A stretch of 64,000 nt of DNA from Sarcina sp051650825. GTDB lineage: Bacteria; Bacillota; Clostridia; Clostridiales; Clostridiaceae. The position numbers and the translations under genes are program-made. Location of the stretch: assembly GCA_051650825.1 (NCBI GenBank), contig JBOFRC010000197.1:15382-79381 (forward strand), written 5' to 3'. Below, in pieces: positions 35,489 through 44,177 of this stretch. Under the pieces are notes generated by a model that was not told the origin of the DNA, ran no database searches, and saw only the letters and a list, made by a program, of their open reading frames with translations. Positions within the stretch are counted from its first letter, which is position 1. Each line of letters opens with the position of its first letter.

Positions 35489-35551
35489 TTGTACGTCCTC
35501 CTTTAGCTTTATTTTTTTATTTTTTTAATACTTGCGCCTGTATTGTTATCT

Positions 35552-35580
35552 ATCTTATCCTTTTTTTCGATAAGTGTCAA
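35552..35580 (-). promoter_or_regulatory. strong promoter of the 15-codon unit
   Basis: Minus strand TTGACA (35575-35580), 17-base spacer, TAAGAT (35552-35557). Confidence 0.8.
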
Positions 35581-35798
35581 CACTTTTTTGCAAAAAAAAA
35601 ATAAATACCGAACATTATTTTGTTTTTTTTATTTTAACCACAATTTTTCTACTAAATGAATACATTTTCAGCCCAAAAGTATATTTAAAAGTTTGTAATA
35701 TTTAATTTAGTTTTTTCTTTTTAGTAAAATAATGATAGTATAATATTTAAAGTACATTTAAAGTACATTTAAAATATTTTCGCATTGGAGGATTACAA

Positions 35799-36515
35799 AT
35801 GAAAAATTTTAGAATTGAAACATTAAAAATCGAAAGTTTTGGTAACGGGAGAAATCTTTTAATTTACCCAACATTACTTGTAAACGACACAGAAGCTATT
35901 TTAATAGATACTGCTTATCCTGGTCAGTATGAAATTTTAAAGGAAGCAATACAAAAACATATATCTTTAGATAAATTATCAACAATAATATTAACTCATC
36001 ATGATATAGATCATATAGGTAATTTAAAAAAATTCAAAGAAGAATTCCCTAACATTACTATATTATCATCAAGTATAGAGGCTGACTATATAAGTGGGAA
36101 AAAAGAACCTTTAAAATTAGCTAAGCTATCTCAAAATGTTCCTTTCGTAGATGAAGCAACTAATAACTTTTATCATATGCTAAAAACTGTATTCCCAACT
36201 TTATATACAGATGTAGATAAAACTTTTGAATTTGGAGATGTTTTAAATCTTATAACAAATATAAAAGTAATAGGAACTCCTGGGCATACATTAGGACATG
36301 TTTGTTTATATATCCCTGAAGAAAAAGCCTTAATAGCAGGTGATACTATGTCATTAACAGATAATAAAATTGAGCCTATAAACGAATTTTATAACTATGA
36401 TACAAAAGAAGCTAAAAACTCTTTAAAAAAATTAGAAAATTATGAAATAGAAAAAGTTCTTTGCTATCATGGTGGAGAATATATAGGTAAACTAGATTTA
36501 GAAAAATTATTATAA
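35799..36515 (+). CDS. MBL-fold metallo-hydrolase
   Basis: 238 residues of the metallo-beta-lactamase superfamily. Metal ligands: LTHHDIDHIGN (HxHxDH), GTPGHTLGHV, AGDTMS, and a final His in CYHGGEYIG. The class includes glyoxalase II-like thioester hydrolases and lactonases; substrate not determinable. ATG at 35799 follows TTGGAGGATTACAA. The upstream region holds a direct repeat AAAGTACATTT (about 35750-35771). Followed by a strong terminator. Confidence 0.88.
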   Translation: MKNFRIETLKIESFGNGRNLLIYPTLLVNDTEAILIDTAYPGQYEILKEAIQKHISLDKLSTIILTHHDIDHIGNLKKFKEEFPNITILSSSIEADYISGKKEPLKLAKLSQNVPFVDEATNNFYHMLKTVFPTLYTDVDKTFEFGDVLNLITNIKVIGTPGHTLGHVCLYIPEEKALIAGDTMSLTDNKIEPINEFYNYDTKEAKNSLKKLENYEIEKVLCYHGGEYIGKLDLEKLL

Positions 36516-36538
36516 AATAATAAATCTTAATATAAATT

Positions 36539-36582
36539 AAAACAGTAGTAAAATTTTAGATTTTTACTACTGTTTTTTAATT
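36539..36582 (+). terminator. terminator after the MBL-fold gene
   Basis: Stem AAAACAGTAGTAAAA / TTTTTACTACTGTTTT (36539-36576), TTTTAGA loop, followed by a run of Ts and AATTTTA. Confidence 0.9.
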
Positions 36583-36661
36583 TTACTCATAAAATCTACT
36601 CCTTTTAATAAATTCATAATAACTATTTAAAGCTATTAGTTATCAAATAAATTTTTTAAAA

Positions 36662-36708
36662 TATAAAAATACTGCGTTTAAAAATGTTTCATACAAATTT
36701 AAACGCAG
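36662..36708 (-). terminator. terminator after the flavin oxidoreductase gene
   Basis: Minus strand stem CTGCGTTTAAA / TTTAAACGCAG (36672-36708), then TATTTTTATATTTT. Confidence 0.85.
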
Positions 36709-36760
36709 CACTAAGTTATATTAAAAATTACTTTTGATGCAACTTTTTTATCTTTTTAAA

Positions 36761-37864
36761 TTATTTAACTTCAAACCATCCTGACATAGAGTTTATTGCT
36801 CCTGCCATTTTTGCTGGTATTACTTGTTTTTCTATTTCACTCATTATAACTGCACTCTCTGGAGTTTCTCCATTTTGAACTTTACTAAGCCATTTAGCAT
36901 CTGTAACTAATGCGTGACCTACAGCTATTAAGTCATAACCAACTTCATTTAAAGCTTCTTGTGCATTTTCTTTAGTTTTAACTTGCCCAACACCTATTAA
37001 AGGCTTTCTTCCTGCAATTTTTTCAACTAAAACTTTTCCTATCATTATGCTACTATCTTTCATGCTAGGAGCTTTATAATGTCCAAGTGAAACACTTAAA
37101 TAATCTAATTCCTCGTCTGATAACTTATCTACAAGTGCAAGAGTATCCTCTAATGATATTCCTGGAACTTCTGCTTCTTCTGGTGAAAATCTATATCCAA
37201 CAATAAATTCATCATTAGCAAAATCTTTTTTTGCTTTATTTGTAGCTTTAATTATTTCAAGAGGTAATCTCATTCTATTTTCAAGACTTCCTCCCCACAT
37301 ATCATCTCTTCTATTTGAATGAGGTGAGAAGAATTGTTGAATTAAGTATGTGTTAGCCCCATGAATTTCAACTCCATCAAACCCTGCTTCTACTGCTCTT
37401 CTAACTGTTTGATAGAAACCATCTATAAATTTTAAAATTTCATCATTTGTCATAGCTCTTGGTTCTGGCATACCATCAACAGGTCCCATAAGTGTGTGAT
37501 TAGGTTTAACTGCTGAAGCACTAACTAATTCATACTTACTTGCATCCCCCATTCTTCCAGCATGGAATATTTGAAGTACTGCCTTAGCGCCACCTTCTTT
37601 TATAGAATCAGCTAATTTTTTTAGAGATGGTATAAACTCATCGCTTCCTGCAAAAAACTCATTTTCAAAACCTTGACCATTTTTTTCAAAGAAAGTACAT
37701 CCTGTAACTACCATTCCTACTTCTTTTGATCTTTCTGCATAGTATTTAGCTTCATCATCAGCTACTGTTAAATCAGAATTTCCTGCCCATGTTGTCATTG
37801 GCGCCATTACTACTCTATTTCTTAATGTGATTTTGTCATTTAATTTATATTCATTAAACATCAT
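36761..37864 (-). CDS. NADH:flavin oxidoreductase (old yellow enzyme family)
   Basis: FMN-dependent ene-reductase of about 367 residues. Seen: LRNRVVMAPMTTWAG, FHAGRMG, the catalytic HGANTYLIQQFFSPHSNRR (His-x-x-Asn pair), DMWGGSLENRMR, and GVGQVKTKE for FMN phosphate. No C-terminal Fe-S/NADH domain, so it is the short OYE type. ATG at 37864 follows AGAGGAGCTGAT; the longer ORF start at 37885 has none. The promoter carries TACTAGTT-type inverted repeats resembling HxlR/YodB operators, and an HxlR gene lies just upstream. Confidence 0.92.
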   Translation of the reverse strand: MMFNEYKLNDKITLRNRVVMAPMTTWAGNSDLTVADDEAKYYAERSKEVGMVVTGCTFFEKNGQGFENEFFAGSDEFIPSLKKLADSIKEGGAKAVLQIFHAGRMGDASKYELVSASAVKPNHTLMGPVDGMPEPRAMTNDEILKFIDGFYQTVRRAVEAGFDGVEIHGANTYLIQQFFSPHSNRRDDMWGGSLENRMRLPLEIIKATNKAKKDFANDEFIVGYRFSPEEAEVPGISLEDTLALVDKLSDEELDYLSVSLGHYKAPSMKDSSIMIGKVLVEKIAGRKPLIGVGQVKTKENAQEALNEVGYDLIAVGHALVTDAKWLSKVQNGETPESAVIMSEIEKQVIPAKMAGAINSMSGWFEVK

Positions 37865-37882
37865 ATCAGCTCCTCTTTTGTT

Positions 37883-37924
37883 CAACTACAACTAGTATTT
37901 GTATTTTTCAAAAAACTACTAGTT
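37883..37924. promoter_or_regulatory. candidate HxlR/YodB-type operator pair
   Basis: Inverted AACTAGTA / TACTAGTT arms 19 bases apart; the minus strand reads TACTAGTTGTAGTT, which agrees at 12 of 14 positions with the YodB box TACTATTTGTAGTA as I recall it. It lies 20-60 bases upstream of the oxidoreductase start. Confidence 0.5.
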
Positions 37925-38088
37925 AAATTTAAAACTCTTTTTAATATATTTAAATTATATATTTTTTATGCACATTTAAACAAGTACTGATATTTTTAGC
38001 CTATACAGACAAAAAGTAAAGTATTATGTAAATTCAACGCTTATGTAATAATTTCTATTTATCTTAAAATTTAATATGTCCAATAATA

Positions 38089-38130
38089 TAAAAAAATATA
38101 GAAGTCTTAAATCTTTTAAAACTTCTATAT
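38089..38130 (-). terminator. terminator after hxlR-type gene
   Basis: Minus strand stem ATATAGAAGT / ACTTCTATAT extended internally by an AT-rich pairing (38096-38130), followed by TTTTTTTATA. Confidence 0.8.
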
Positions 38131-38135
38131 CTTTA

Positions 38136-38501
38136 CTAATTACAATTTTCTTCTTTAGCTATTTTAGCTATATGATTTTTTTCATTATAATTGAATCCCC
38201 ACGCTCTTAACTCATTGAGTATTGGAATAACTGATTTACCCATTTCATTCAAAGAATACTCAACTTTTGGCGGTACTTCTTTATAAACAACTCTATTTAT
38301 TAATTTATCTTCTTCAAGTTCTCTAAGTTGTCTAGTTAACATTCTCTCATTTATATTTGGTATAAGTCTTTTAAGTTCTCCATATCTCAAAACTTTATCT
38401 CTGCCTATATAATACATAATAATAGGTTTCCATTTACCACCTATAATATCAAGGGTTAATTCAAAGTGACAATTATAAATTTTTTCGCTTCTTTTGCTCA
38501 T
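38136..38501 (-). CDS. HxlR-family transcriptional regulator
   Basis: 121 residues: winged helix-turn-helix. Seen: YNCHFELTLDIIGGKWKPIIMYYIG with the N-terminal Cys (residue 11) that senses electrophiles or oxidants in YodB/HypR relatives, NINERMLTRQLRELEEDKLI and VEYSLNEMGKSVIPIL. ATG at 38501 follows TGGTGATAAA. It is last in an adh-DUF488-hxlR unit (18 bases after DUF488) and precedes the flavin oxidoreductase, a likely target. Confidence 0.93.
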   Translation of the reverse strand: MSKRSEKIYNCHFELTLDIIGGKWKPIIMYYIGRDKVLRYGELKRLIPNINERMLTRQLRELEEDKLINRVVYKEVPPKVEYSLNEMGKSVIPILNELRAWGFNYNEKNHIAKIAKEENCN

Positions 38502-38519
38502 TTTATCACCAACAAATAA

Positions 38520-39140
38520 TCATTTATCTGTAATTCCTTCTGTTCTGTAACCTATATCTCTATTGGCTAATTTATAGCCCTCTTCTATCATTTCCTCTTC
38601 TGATTTATCTTCACCAAGTAACGACTCTATAGTTATTTGGTTTCTATCGCTAAAATATTTTTCTAAAAGACATTTTTCTATATAATATTGATTTCCAAGC
38701 CCACCTTCATGCAATATATACTTCACATCAAATCCTTGATTATTAAGCACTCTGCCTATTAGTATACTTCTATGGCATCTTATTTGATCTTGCATAGCTC
38801 CAAGTAGTGCTATTCTATATCCCATCTTGCAACCTTTTTTAATTCTCTCTATGCCTTTTATAAAAATTTCTTCTTCTTTCACTTTTTCAAAATCGGCATA
38901 TACTTTGTTCAAATAGGACTCTCGGCTTTGTCTTTTAGCACCAAATTCTTTACCCATGTAAATATATATAAAACCTTCTTTTTTTATTGTAGCTTCAAAT
39001 ATTTCTTTATTATACTGAACATTATAAGCTGAATATGGAGTTTCCCTTATGTCTACAACACAATTTATATTATATTCTTTTAACATTTCTACTAACTTTT
39101 CAAAGGGATAATTTGAATGACCTATTGCAAATATCTCCAT
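38520..39140 (-). CDS. DUF488 family protein
   Basis: 206 residues; opens FAIGHSNYPFEKLVEMLKEYNI and contains VVDIRETPYSAYN and IALLGAMQDQIRCHRSILIG, the DUF488 signatures with a conserved Cys-His. Biochemical function not established. ATG at 39140 follows AGAAAGGGTGAATAATT. Between the alcohol dehydrogenase (43-base gap) and hxlR (18-base gap), so probably co-expressed in an electrophile or aldehyde response (inference). Confidence 0.85.
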   Translation of the reverse strand: MEIFAIGHSNYPFEKLVEMLKEYNINCVVDIRETPYSAYNVQYNKEIFEATIKKEGFIYIYMGKEFGAKRQSRESYLNKVYADFEKVKEEEIFIKGIERIKKGCKMGYRIALLGAMQDQIRCHRSILIGRVLNNQGFDVKYILHEGGLGNQYYIEKCLLEKYFSDRNQITIESLLGEDKSEEEMIEEGYKLANRDIGYRTEGITDK

Positions 39141-39183
39141 AATTATTCACCCTTTCTCTTTTGTATCAAATTTTCAAATAAAT

Positions 39184-40275
39184 TTATTTTAATAAACTTT
39201 TTGCATATATCTCAAATATTTCTTCTTTACTAACAATTTCAGGATGATTTTTAAGCTTTGCTATATTACTAGCAAACTCCTCACTCCATACTTTTAACTC
39301 TTCTTTAGTTATTTCTATATTTATACCCGTTAATTTGTCTAAAACATCATATAATTCGTCTTCTGAATTAAGTCCTAAAAGACTGTATATTTCATTAACT
39401 TTTTCTCTATTTTTAAATATTTTTAAATATTCCTTATAAAGACAACCATTAGCTAATCCATGTGGAACTCCCTTAAAGTAAGTCAAAGCATAACCCATAC
39501 CATGTGGAAGAGATGTACCTGTTTGTGCTATCACTATTCCTGCAAGAGATGATGCAACCATAAGATTTTCCCTATCTTCAAATGTTAATTCACCTTTTAA
39601 TAATCCGTTTAAACTTTTCCCCCATATTTTTAATGCACTTTGAGCTATACTATCACTAATAATATTCGCATTAGTATTTAAATAACCTTCTACTATATGT
39701 GACATAGCATCAACTGCTGTGTTTATAGTAACTTTCATATTCATATCTAACATATAACTAGCATCTACTAAAGAAACTACTGGAAAAATTTCTTGCCCTA
39801 AATTCTTTTTAGTTTTTGCCTTATTATCTGTCAAAATTGAATACTGAGTTGTTTCAGTCCCTGTACCTGCTGTAGTAGGAACTGCCACTACTGGTATTGC
39901 TTCTAATTTTTCACCACTAAAAATAGTCTCTGAAGTTAAAGAACTATTTTTTATCATAACTGCTATAGCTTTTGCTGCATCTATAGGAGATCCTCCACCT
40001 ATACCTATAACAAAATCTACATTTTTCTTTTTCCCTATTTCACTTGCTTTACAGACAGTTTCTACTGATGGATTTTCCTCAACTTCATCAAATACTATAT
40101 ATTCTATATTTTCTTTTTTTAATGCTAAAGTTACATCATTAAGAGAACCATTAGCTTTTGAAGAATATCTTCCTGTAACTATTAAGGCTATCTTTCCTAT
40201 TTTTAATTCTTCACTTTTTTCATTGACTATTCCTCTACCAAAGAATACTTTAGTAGGCATGTAATATTTATACAT
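39184..40275 (-). CDS. iron-containing alcohol dehydrogenase
   Basis: NAD(P)-dependent group III alcohol dehydrogenase, 363 residues. Seen: GRGIVNEKSEEL, GIGGGSPIDAAKAIAV (nucleotide loop), AVPTTAGTGTETTQYSIL, metal ligands Asp and His in NTAVDAMSHIVEGYLN, then LPHGMGYALTY and GVPHGLANGCL. ATG at 40275 follows ATGAGGTGATTAG. First gene of adh-DUF488-hxlR. An AGTAGTT...AGTA element in the promoter (40307-40323) recalls the oxidoreductase operator. Confidence 0.92.
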   Translation of the reverse strand: MYKYYMPTKVFFGRGIVNEKSEELKIGKIALIVTGRYSSKANGSLNDVTLALKKENIEYIVFDEVEENPSVETVCKASEIGKKKNVDFVIGIGGGSPIDAAKAIAVMIKNSSLTSETIFSGEKLEAIPVVAVPTTAGTGTETTQYSILTDNKAKTKKNLGQEIFPVVSLVDASYMLDMNMKVTINTAVDAMSHIVEGYLNTNANIISDSIAQSALKIWGKSLNGLLKGELTFEDRENLMVASSLAGIVIAQTGTSLPHGMGYALTYFKGVPHGLANGCLYKEYLKIFKNREKVNEIYSLLGLNSEDELYDVLDKLTGINIEITKEELKVWSEEFASNIAKLKNHPEIVSKEEIFEIYAKSLLK

Positions 40276-40362
40276 CTAATCACCTCATCATATAAGTCTA
40301 AAATTCTACTAAAACTAACTACTTTCTTCATTATACTAAAAAACAAGAAATTACTATAGATT

Positions 40363-41952
40363 TTATTTTATATCTATTCCATAAATAGTTCCATTTCTAG
40401 TCGCTACAACAAGCTTCCCATCAAAAATAGCTGGTGATGCCTCTATGTTCGCATCTAGCTTTAATGTATCTAATATACCACCTGTTTCTCCATCAATTAA
40501 AATTAAATTTCCTATTGAATCTCCTTGTAGTATATACCCCGCACCATTTTCATCATAAAAATCCACAGGTGACGACCACGCATATGCATCTAAATTTTTC
40601 TTCCACACAATCTGTCCATTTTTTTTATTCATAGCGACTAAAAGCCCTTTATTAAACCCTTCATATCTTGCAAAAGAAGCTATAACTAAATTACTTATAC
40701 TCCCCTTACCAACTACAGGTGTAGAAAGCATCCCTCCATTTACAGGATCTTTTCCAACTAAAGATTCACAAGGATATTCTTTTTTCCAAATAGTTTCACC
40801 TGTTAATCCATCAATTTTTTTAAAAGTTGAAATTCCTCTCTCTCCTTGATGGTCTACTTCATTTCCTGTATATATAAAAGGATTATCCTTCTCTATATCT
40901 AAAACAATGGTTGCATCTGTATCATCTCCCGTGTAATCTAACCATATTGGCTTCATACTATTTAAATTTATACATTGTACACCACCCTTATTATCTGCAA
41001 AATACCCTAAATTTGAATAAGCAACTAAAGAACTCTCTATTCCTGCATAACCCTTAGCATCATAAATATACTTTGAAACCAAAGGTTTTATACTTATGCT
41101 TTTATTATTTTCATCAAGCTTAGTATTTAATTTAATCTTATATACGATACCATTTTCACCTAACACAAAAAGCGTATCTGTTTTTTTATCAATCAAAGGA
41201 CTTGAATCAAATGCTCCCCAAGCTCTAGGAGCATCTGCATCGCTTGCTATTTCATATAACAATCTCCCATCTACTAAACTATAAATATTAAATCCAAAAT
41301 TACCACCTTCATTAATCCCTTCTCCTACATACAATAATGGATATCCTCTTGGATCTATACTCAAACTTCCTTTAATAGGATTTCCAACAAATATTTTCTT
41401 TCTAGTCTGTTCCCCAGTTTTTAAATTAAGAAAATATATATTTCCATCTAAAGATGCATATATAACTTCTATAAACTCAGAATTATTTTTATTCTCCTCA
41501 CTTAAATTCATATATTCTTTTTGCTCTTTTGTCCACTTAACTATTGATGGTTGTCCTGTCCACCCAGCTCCACCTCCCCAAGAACTAGATCCTGTAGTAA
41601 ACTTCCAGTTAACTCCTAAAGAATTAACATTATTTTTAACTTTTCCATAACTAGGTGCTGTTCTAAAATTATTTCCTCTAAAAGTTAAAATTCCTTCTAC
41701 ATCTGAATATTGATCATCAAAAATTATATCCTCAGATTTAAATTCATTAAGTAACTTATGCTTTAACTCAGCTTGGCTTAACTCTGCTAAATTAAATTCT
41801 TTAAATGTATTTTTATCATTTATTTTTGTAAAATCCACATTCTCTTGTATTTCTTCTTTTTTTATATCAGACACATTTTTTTCTGTGTTTCCACATCCGC
41901 CTATTAACATAGTACCTAAAATTATAATCCCAAATAGAAATAGCTTTTTCAT
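40363..41952 (-). CDS. PQQ-type beta-propeller lipoprotein
   Basis: 529 residues. Signal peptide with lipobox LIGGC (about residues 17-21), so anchored outside the membrane after Cys acylation. A Lys/Glu-rich linker precedes an eight-bladed-type propeller rich in GxIYxLxxxTGE repeats: ASLDGNIYFLNLKTGE, VAMNKKNGQIVWKK, LILIDGETGGILD, GTIYGIDIK. No PQQ active-site residues assigned. Likely a surface binding or assembly scaffold. ATG at 41952 follows AAGGGGGAGCTT; the longer ORF from 41991 lacks a ribosome binding site. Confidence 0.85.
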   Translation of the reverse strand: MKKLFLFGIIILGTMLIGGCGNTEKNVSDIKKEEIQENVDFTKINDKNTFKEFNLAELSQAELKHKLLNEFKSEDIIFDDQYSDVEGILTFRGNNFRTAPSYGKVKNNVNSLGVNWKFTTGSSSWGGGAGWTGQPSIVKWTKEQKEYMNLSEENKNNSEFIEVIYASLDGNIYFLNLKTGEQTRKKIFVGNPIKGSLSIDPRGYPLLYVGEGINEGGNFGFNIYSLVDGRLLYEIASDADAPRAWGAFDSSPLIDKKTDTLFVLGENGIVYKIKLNTKLDENNKSISIKPLVSKYIYDAKGYAGIESSLVAYSNLGYFADNKGGVQCINLNSMKPIWLDYTGDDTDATIVLDIEKDNPFIYTGNEVDHQGERGISTFKKIDGLTGETIWKKEYPCESLVGKDPVNGGMLSTPVVGKGSISNLVIASFARYEGFNKGLLVAMNKKNGQIVWKKNLDAYAWSSPVDFYDENGAGYILQGDSIGNLILIDGETGGILDTLKLDANIEASPAIFDGKLVVATRNGTIYGIDIK

Positions 41953-42131
41953 AAGCTCCCCCTTTATTTTAAAACTGTAAATTTTTTTCACATATAATTA
42001 ATTTTATCAAAATATTTCCAATAAAATATACACTTATTGGAAATTTAATAAATTATTATATATTTAAATAAAAGTAATTGAGCCATAATTGTTAAAACTA
42101 AATTTTTTAATAAGCTAAATATTAAATCTAT

Positions 42132-42187
42132 AAAAAAATGTAAAAGGCTGCATTGCACTAGGAATCAAACCCATGTCAATACAGCCT
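42132..42187 (-). terminator. probable terminator after the VOC gene
   Basis: Minus strand imperfect stem AGGCTG-TATTG / CAATG-CAGCCT with a 21-base loop (42145-42187), then TTTTACATTTTTTTATA. It lies 76 bases past the stop. Confidence 0.6.
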
Positions 42188-42262
42188 CTTATCATAACAA
42201 CAAAATCAAGTTCAAATTTCTACTACTTTTTTAATTTCACAAAAATAGTAATATTAAAAACT

Positions 42263-42661
42263 TTAAATTTGTGTATCTCTCATTTCTATTTCAGTTCCTT
42301 CTGGTGCTTTTATCTTAAATAAATAGCCATCTTCAACTTTATAAATTTCTTTCCCATTCTTAAGTTTAAAATCATTATATCCTAGGTCTTTTATTCTCTT
42401 AAATTCTTCTTCAACATTATCAACCATAAAACACATGTGAATTATTCCTTCATTTAATTTATTCCATGGTTTAAATATATCTCCCTCTTTTGGTGTTTGA
42501 AGCTCAATCATAAAATCCCCAAGTTTTAACCAAGTATTATATGCTCTTTTATGAAAATTAGGTGTTTCTATTACTATTTCAAAGCCTAATATTCTAGTAT
42601 AAAAATCTAATGACTCTTTATAATTTTCTGTTTGTATACAAATGTGATGTATTGCTCTCAT
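42263..42661 (-). CDS. VOC (glyoxalase/bleomycin resistance fold) protein
   Basis: 132 residues, two beta-alpha-beta-beta-beta modules. Metal ligands visible: IHHICIQTENYKESLDFYTRILGFE (His), MIELQTP (Glu), IIHMCFMVDNVEEEF (His) and IEMRDTQI (Glu), as in lactoylglutathione lyase-like enzymes. ATG at 42661 follows TAGAAGGAGATTATGTT. Monocistronic; substrate unknown. Confidence 0.88.
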   Translation of the reverse strand: MRAIHHICIQTENYKESLDFYTRILGFEIVIETPNFHKRAYNTWLKLGDFMIELQTPKEGDIFKPWNKLNEGIIHMCFMVDNVEEEFKRIKDLGYNDFKLKNGKEIYKVEDGYLFKIKAPEGTEIEMRDTQI

Positions 42662-42860
42662 AACATAATCTCCTTCTACTTTTTATTAATTTATGTAACT
42701 ATATAATATATGTTAGCTATAAATATCTACTATCTTTAAATACGTTCTAAATAAAATCTAAAATCATTATAACATCTTCTACAAATAAATCTTATATATT
42801 TTCTAAGTAGAAATTTATATAATGAAGTATCAATAATTTTATAACTCCTAAAAATACAAT

Positions 42861-42911
42861 CTAAAAAAACCTATAAAGTAATTACTAGTTGTAATTTTAC
42901 TCCATAGGTTT
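42861..42911 (-). terminator. terminator after the first BFD-like gene
   Basis: Minus strand AAACCTAT...ATAGGTTT stem with internal mismatches (42867-42911), then TTTTTTTAG. Confidence 0.8.
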
Positions 42912-42922
42912 ATTTCAATATA

Positions 42923-43126
42923 TTATTTATATTCGTCTAATATTTTTTCAATTCTTCCACTACATCCACCGCAACCATTGTTACTTGCTCCTGTGTCTGC
43001 TTTAATTTTGTCTAATGTATCTGCACCATTTTTGATAGATTCAATAACATCATCCTTTGTAACTTTACCACATCCACATACATATCCTGTTGATGCAGGT
43101 CCTAAAGTTCCTATAACTTTTGCCAT
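42923..43126 (-). CDS. BFD-like [2Fe-2S]-binding mini protein (paralogue 1)
   Basis: 67 residues. Four-cysteine BFD pattern: VCGCGKVTKDDVIESIKNGADT then NNGCGGCSGRIEKIL. BFD domains bind a [2Fe-2S] cluster and serve in bacterioferritin release or as modules of nitrite and NifU-type proteins. The N-terminal extension (MAKVIGTLGPASTG) differs from the other two copies. ATG at 43126 follows CAGGAGGCGGAAATC; the ORF start at 43162 precedes the Shine-Dalgarno and is rejected. Confidence 0.85.
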   Translation of the reverse strand: MAKVIGTLGPASTGYVCGCGKVTKDDVIESIKNGADTLDKIKADTGASNNGCGGCSGRIEKILDEYK

Positions 43127-43216
43127 GATTTCCGCCTCCTGTTTCAAATGAATATATATCATACTCTTTTTTTATTATAGTACAAACCTCTCTCTTATAA
43201 AAGTAAAATTTAATAC

Positions 43217-43405
43217 CTATTTTTTATATTTATCAATAAGCATTTCTATTTGAAAATGACAAGATGCACATCCATTTGCATTTGCCATAGTTTTGAGCCT
43301 AACTTCTTCAACTGTATCAGCACCATTTTTTATTGCCTCAATAATTTTCTTTTCTGAAATTTTTATACATCTACAAACTATTTTTTCATCTTTTATATTT
43401 TCCAA
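43217..43405 (-). CDS. BFD-like [2Fe-2S]-binding mini protein (paralogue 2)
   Basis: 62 residues: KIVCRCIKISEKKIIEAIKNGADT and NGCASCHFQIEML carry the four cysteines. TTG at 43403-43405 is chosen because it follows AAGGAG by 8 bases and aligns with the ATG of paralogue 3 (MENI...). GTG 43414 overlaps the Shine-Dalgarno. Ninety bases upstream of paralogue 1, possibly co-transcribed with it. Confidence 0.85.
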   Translation of the reverse strand: MENIKDEKIVCRCIKISEKKIIEAIKNGADTVEEVRLKTMANANGCASCHFQIEMLIDKYKK

Positions 43406-43505
43406 CAATATCACTCCTTATTTTCATGTTCTCTAATTATATCGCTTTTTATTTATTACTACATAAAATAAAATTATCAATTTTATATTTATATACACAC
43501 TTTAT

Positions 43506-43547
43506 AAAAAAAGAAAAGTGTTATTTTGCTAATAGCTAAAATAACAC
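43506..43547 (-). terminator. terminator overlapping the 3' end of the DedA gene
   Basis: Minus strand GTGTTATTTT / AAAATAACAC with a 10-base loop (43518-43547), then TTTTCTTTTTTTATA. The stop codon (43536-43538) is in the loop. Confidence 0.88.
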
Positions 43548-44021
43548 ACCTCCAAATATATATCCACTAAGTAACATTATAATATTATACATACTAATTC
43601 CTAGCACAGAACTTATTAAAAATGAGCTAAATTTCACTCTTGAACTACCTTCTGCAATTGGTGCAAGTGTTCTAACAATAGGTAAAAATCTACATAAAAC
43701 TCTTCTATACCCTCTATCACTAAAAGAATTTATTTTTGTAAAGCCATTTTCTAACTTTGGGAATTTTAAAACTAGCTTTTCTATCAATTTATTTCCTCCA
43801 AAATACCCTATATAATATAAAATTATACTAGCTAATACTCCACTTATAAGACATATAAAAATTGCAACTAAAAAACTTAAAATTCCTTTTGCTGATAATA
43901 TTCCTATACCACCAAGTATTGGACCTGCTGCTAGACCTGGGAAATTCATATATTCTAAAAATACTAATATAAAAATTACTAATACTCCATATCTTAAAAA
44001 ATAATCTAAAACTAACTCCAT
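43536..44021 (-). CDS. DedA/SNARE-associated family membrane protein
   Basis: 161 residues, shorter than the usual 200 or so. Hydrophobic N-terminus, FPGLAAGPILGGIGILSAKG re-entrant-loop region, membrane-adjacent LPIVRTLAPIAEGSSRVKFSSFL (the R-x3-P motif) and a C-terminal helix. Some DedA proteins flip polyprenyl phosphate or phosphatidylethanolamine; which applies here is unknown. ATG at 44021 follows TTAGGAGAGATATTA. Located between BFD paralogues 2 and 3. Confidence 0.85.
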   Translation of the reverse strand: MELVLDYFLRYGVLVIFILVFLEYMNFPGLAAGPILGGIGILSAKGILSFLVAIFICLISGVLASIILYYIGYFGGNKLIEKLVLKFPKLENGFTKINSFSDRGYRRVLCRFLPIVRTLAPIAEGSSRVKFSSFLISSVLGISMYNIIMLLSGYIFGGVLF

Positions 44022-44130
44022 TAATATCTCTCCTAACATAAAATTTATTTATATATATATCATAAATTTTTATTATTACAGTTAGCTTTATCATTTATTC
44101 AATTATTATTACAATTTCATAATAATTGAA

Positions 44131-44167
44131 TAAGCATGATTTTAGTTTGATTACTAAAATCATGCTT
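44131..44167. terminator. hairpin after BFD paralogue 3
   Basis: Perfect stem AAGCATGATTTTAG / CTAAAATCATGCTT with an 8-base loop, 11 bases past the stop of paralogue 3. T-tract is short. Confidence 0.7.
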
Positions 44168-44177
44168 TTCCTATATC

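Noticed and set aside
42145..42187. tRNA T-arm-like sequence (GGGTTTGATTCC)
   Set aside because: No acceptor, D or anticodon arms around it; better explained as the loop of a terminator hairpin.
43828..44094. Alternative minus-strand ORF within dedA
   Set aside because: Out-of-frame shadow with skewed composition; DedA frame has the motifs and the Shine-Dalgarno.
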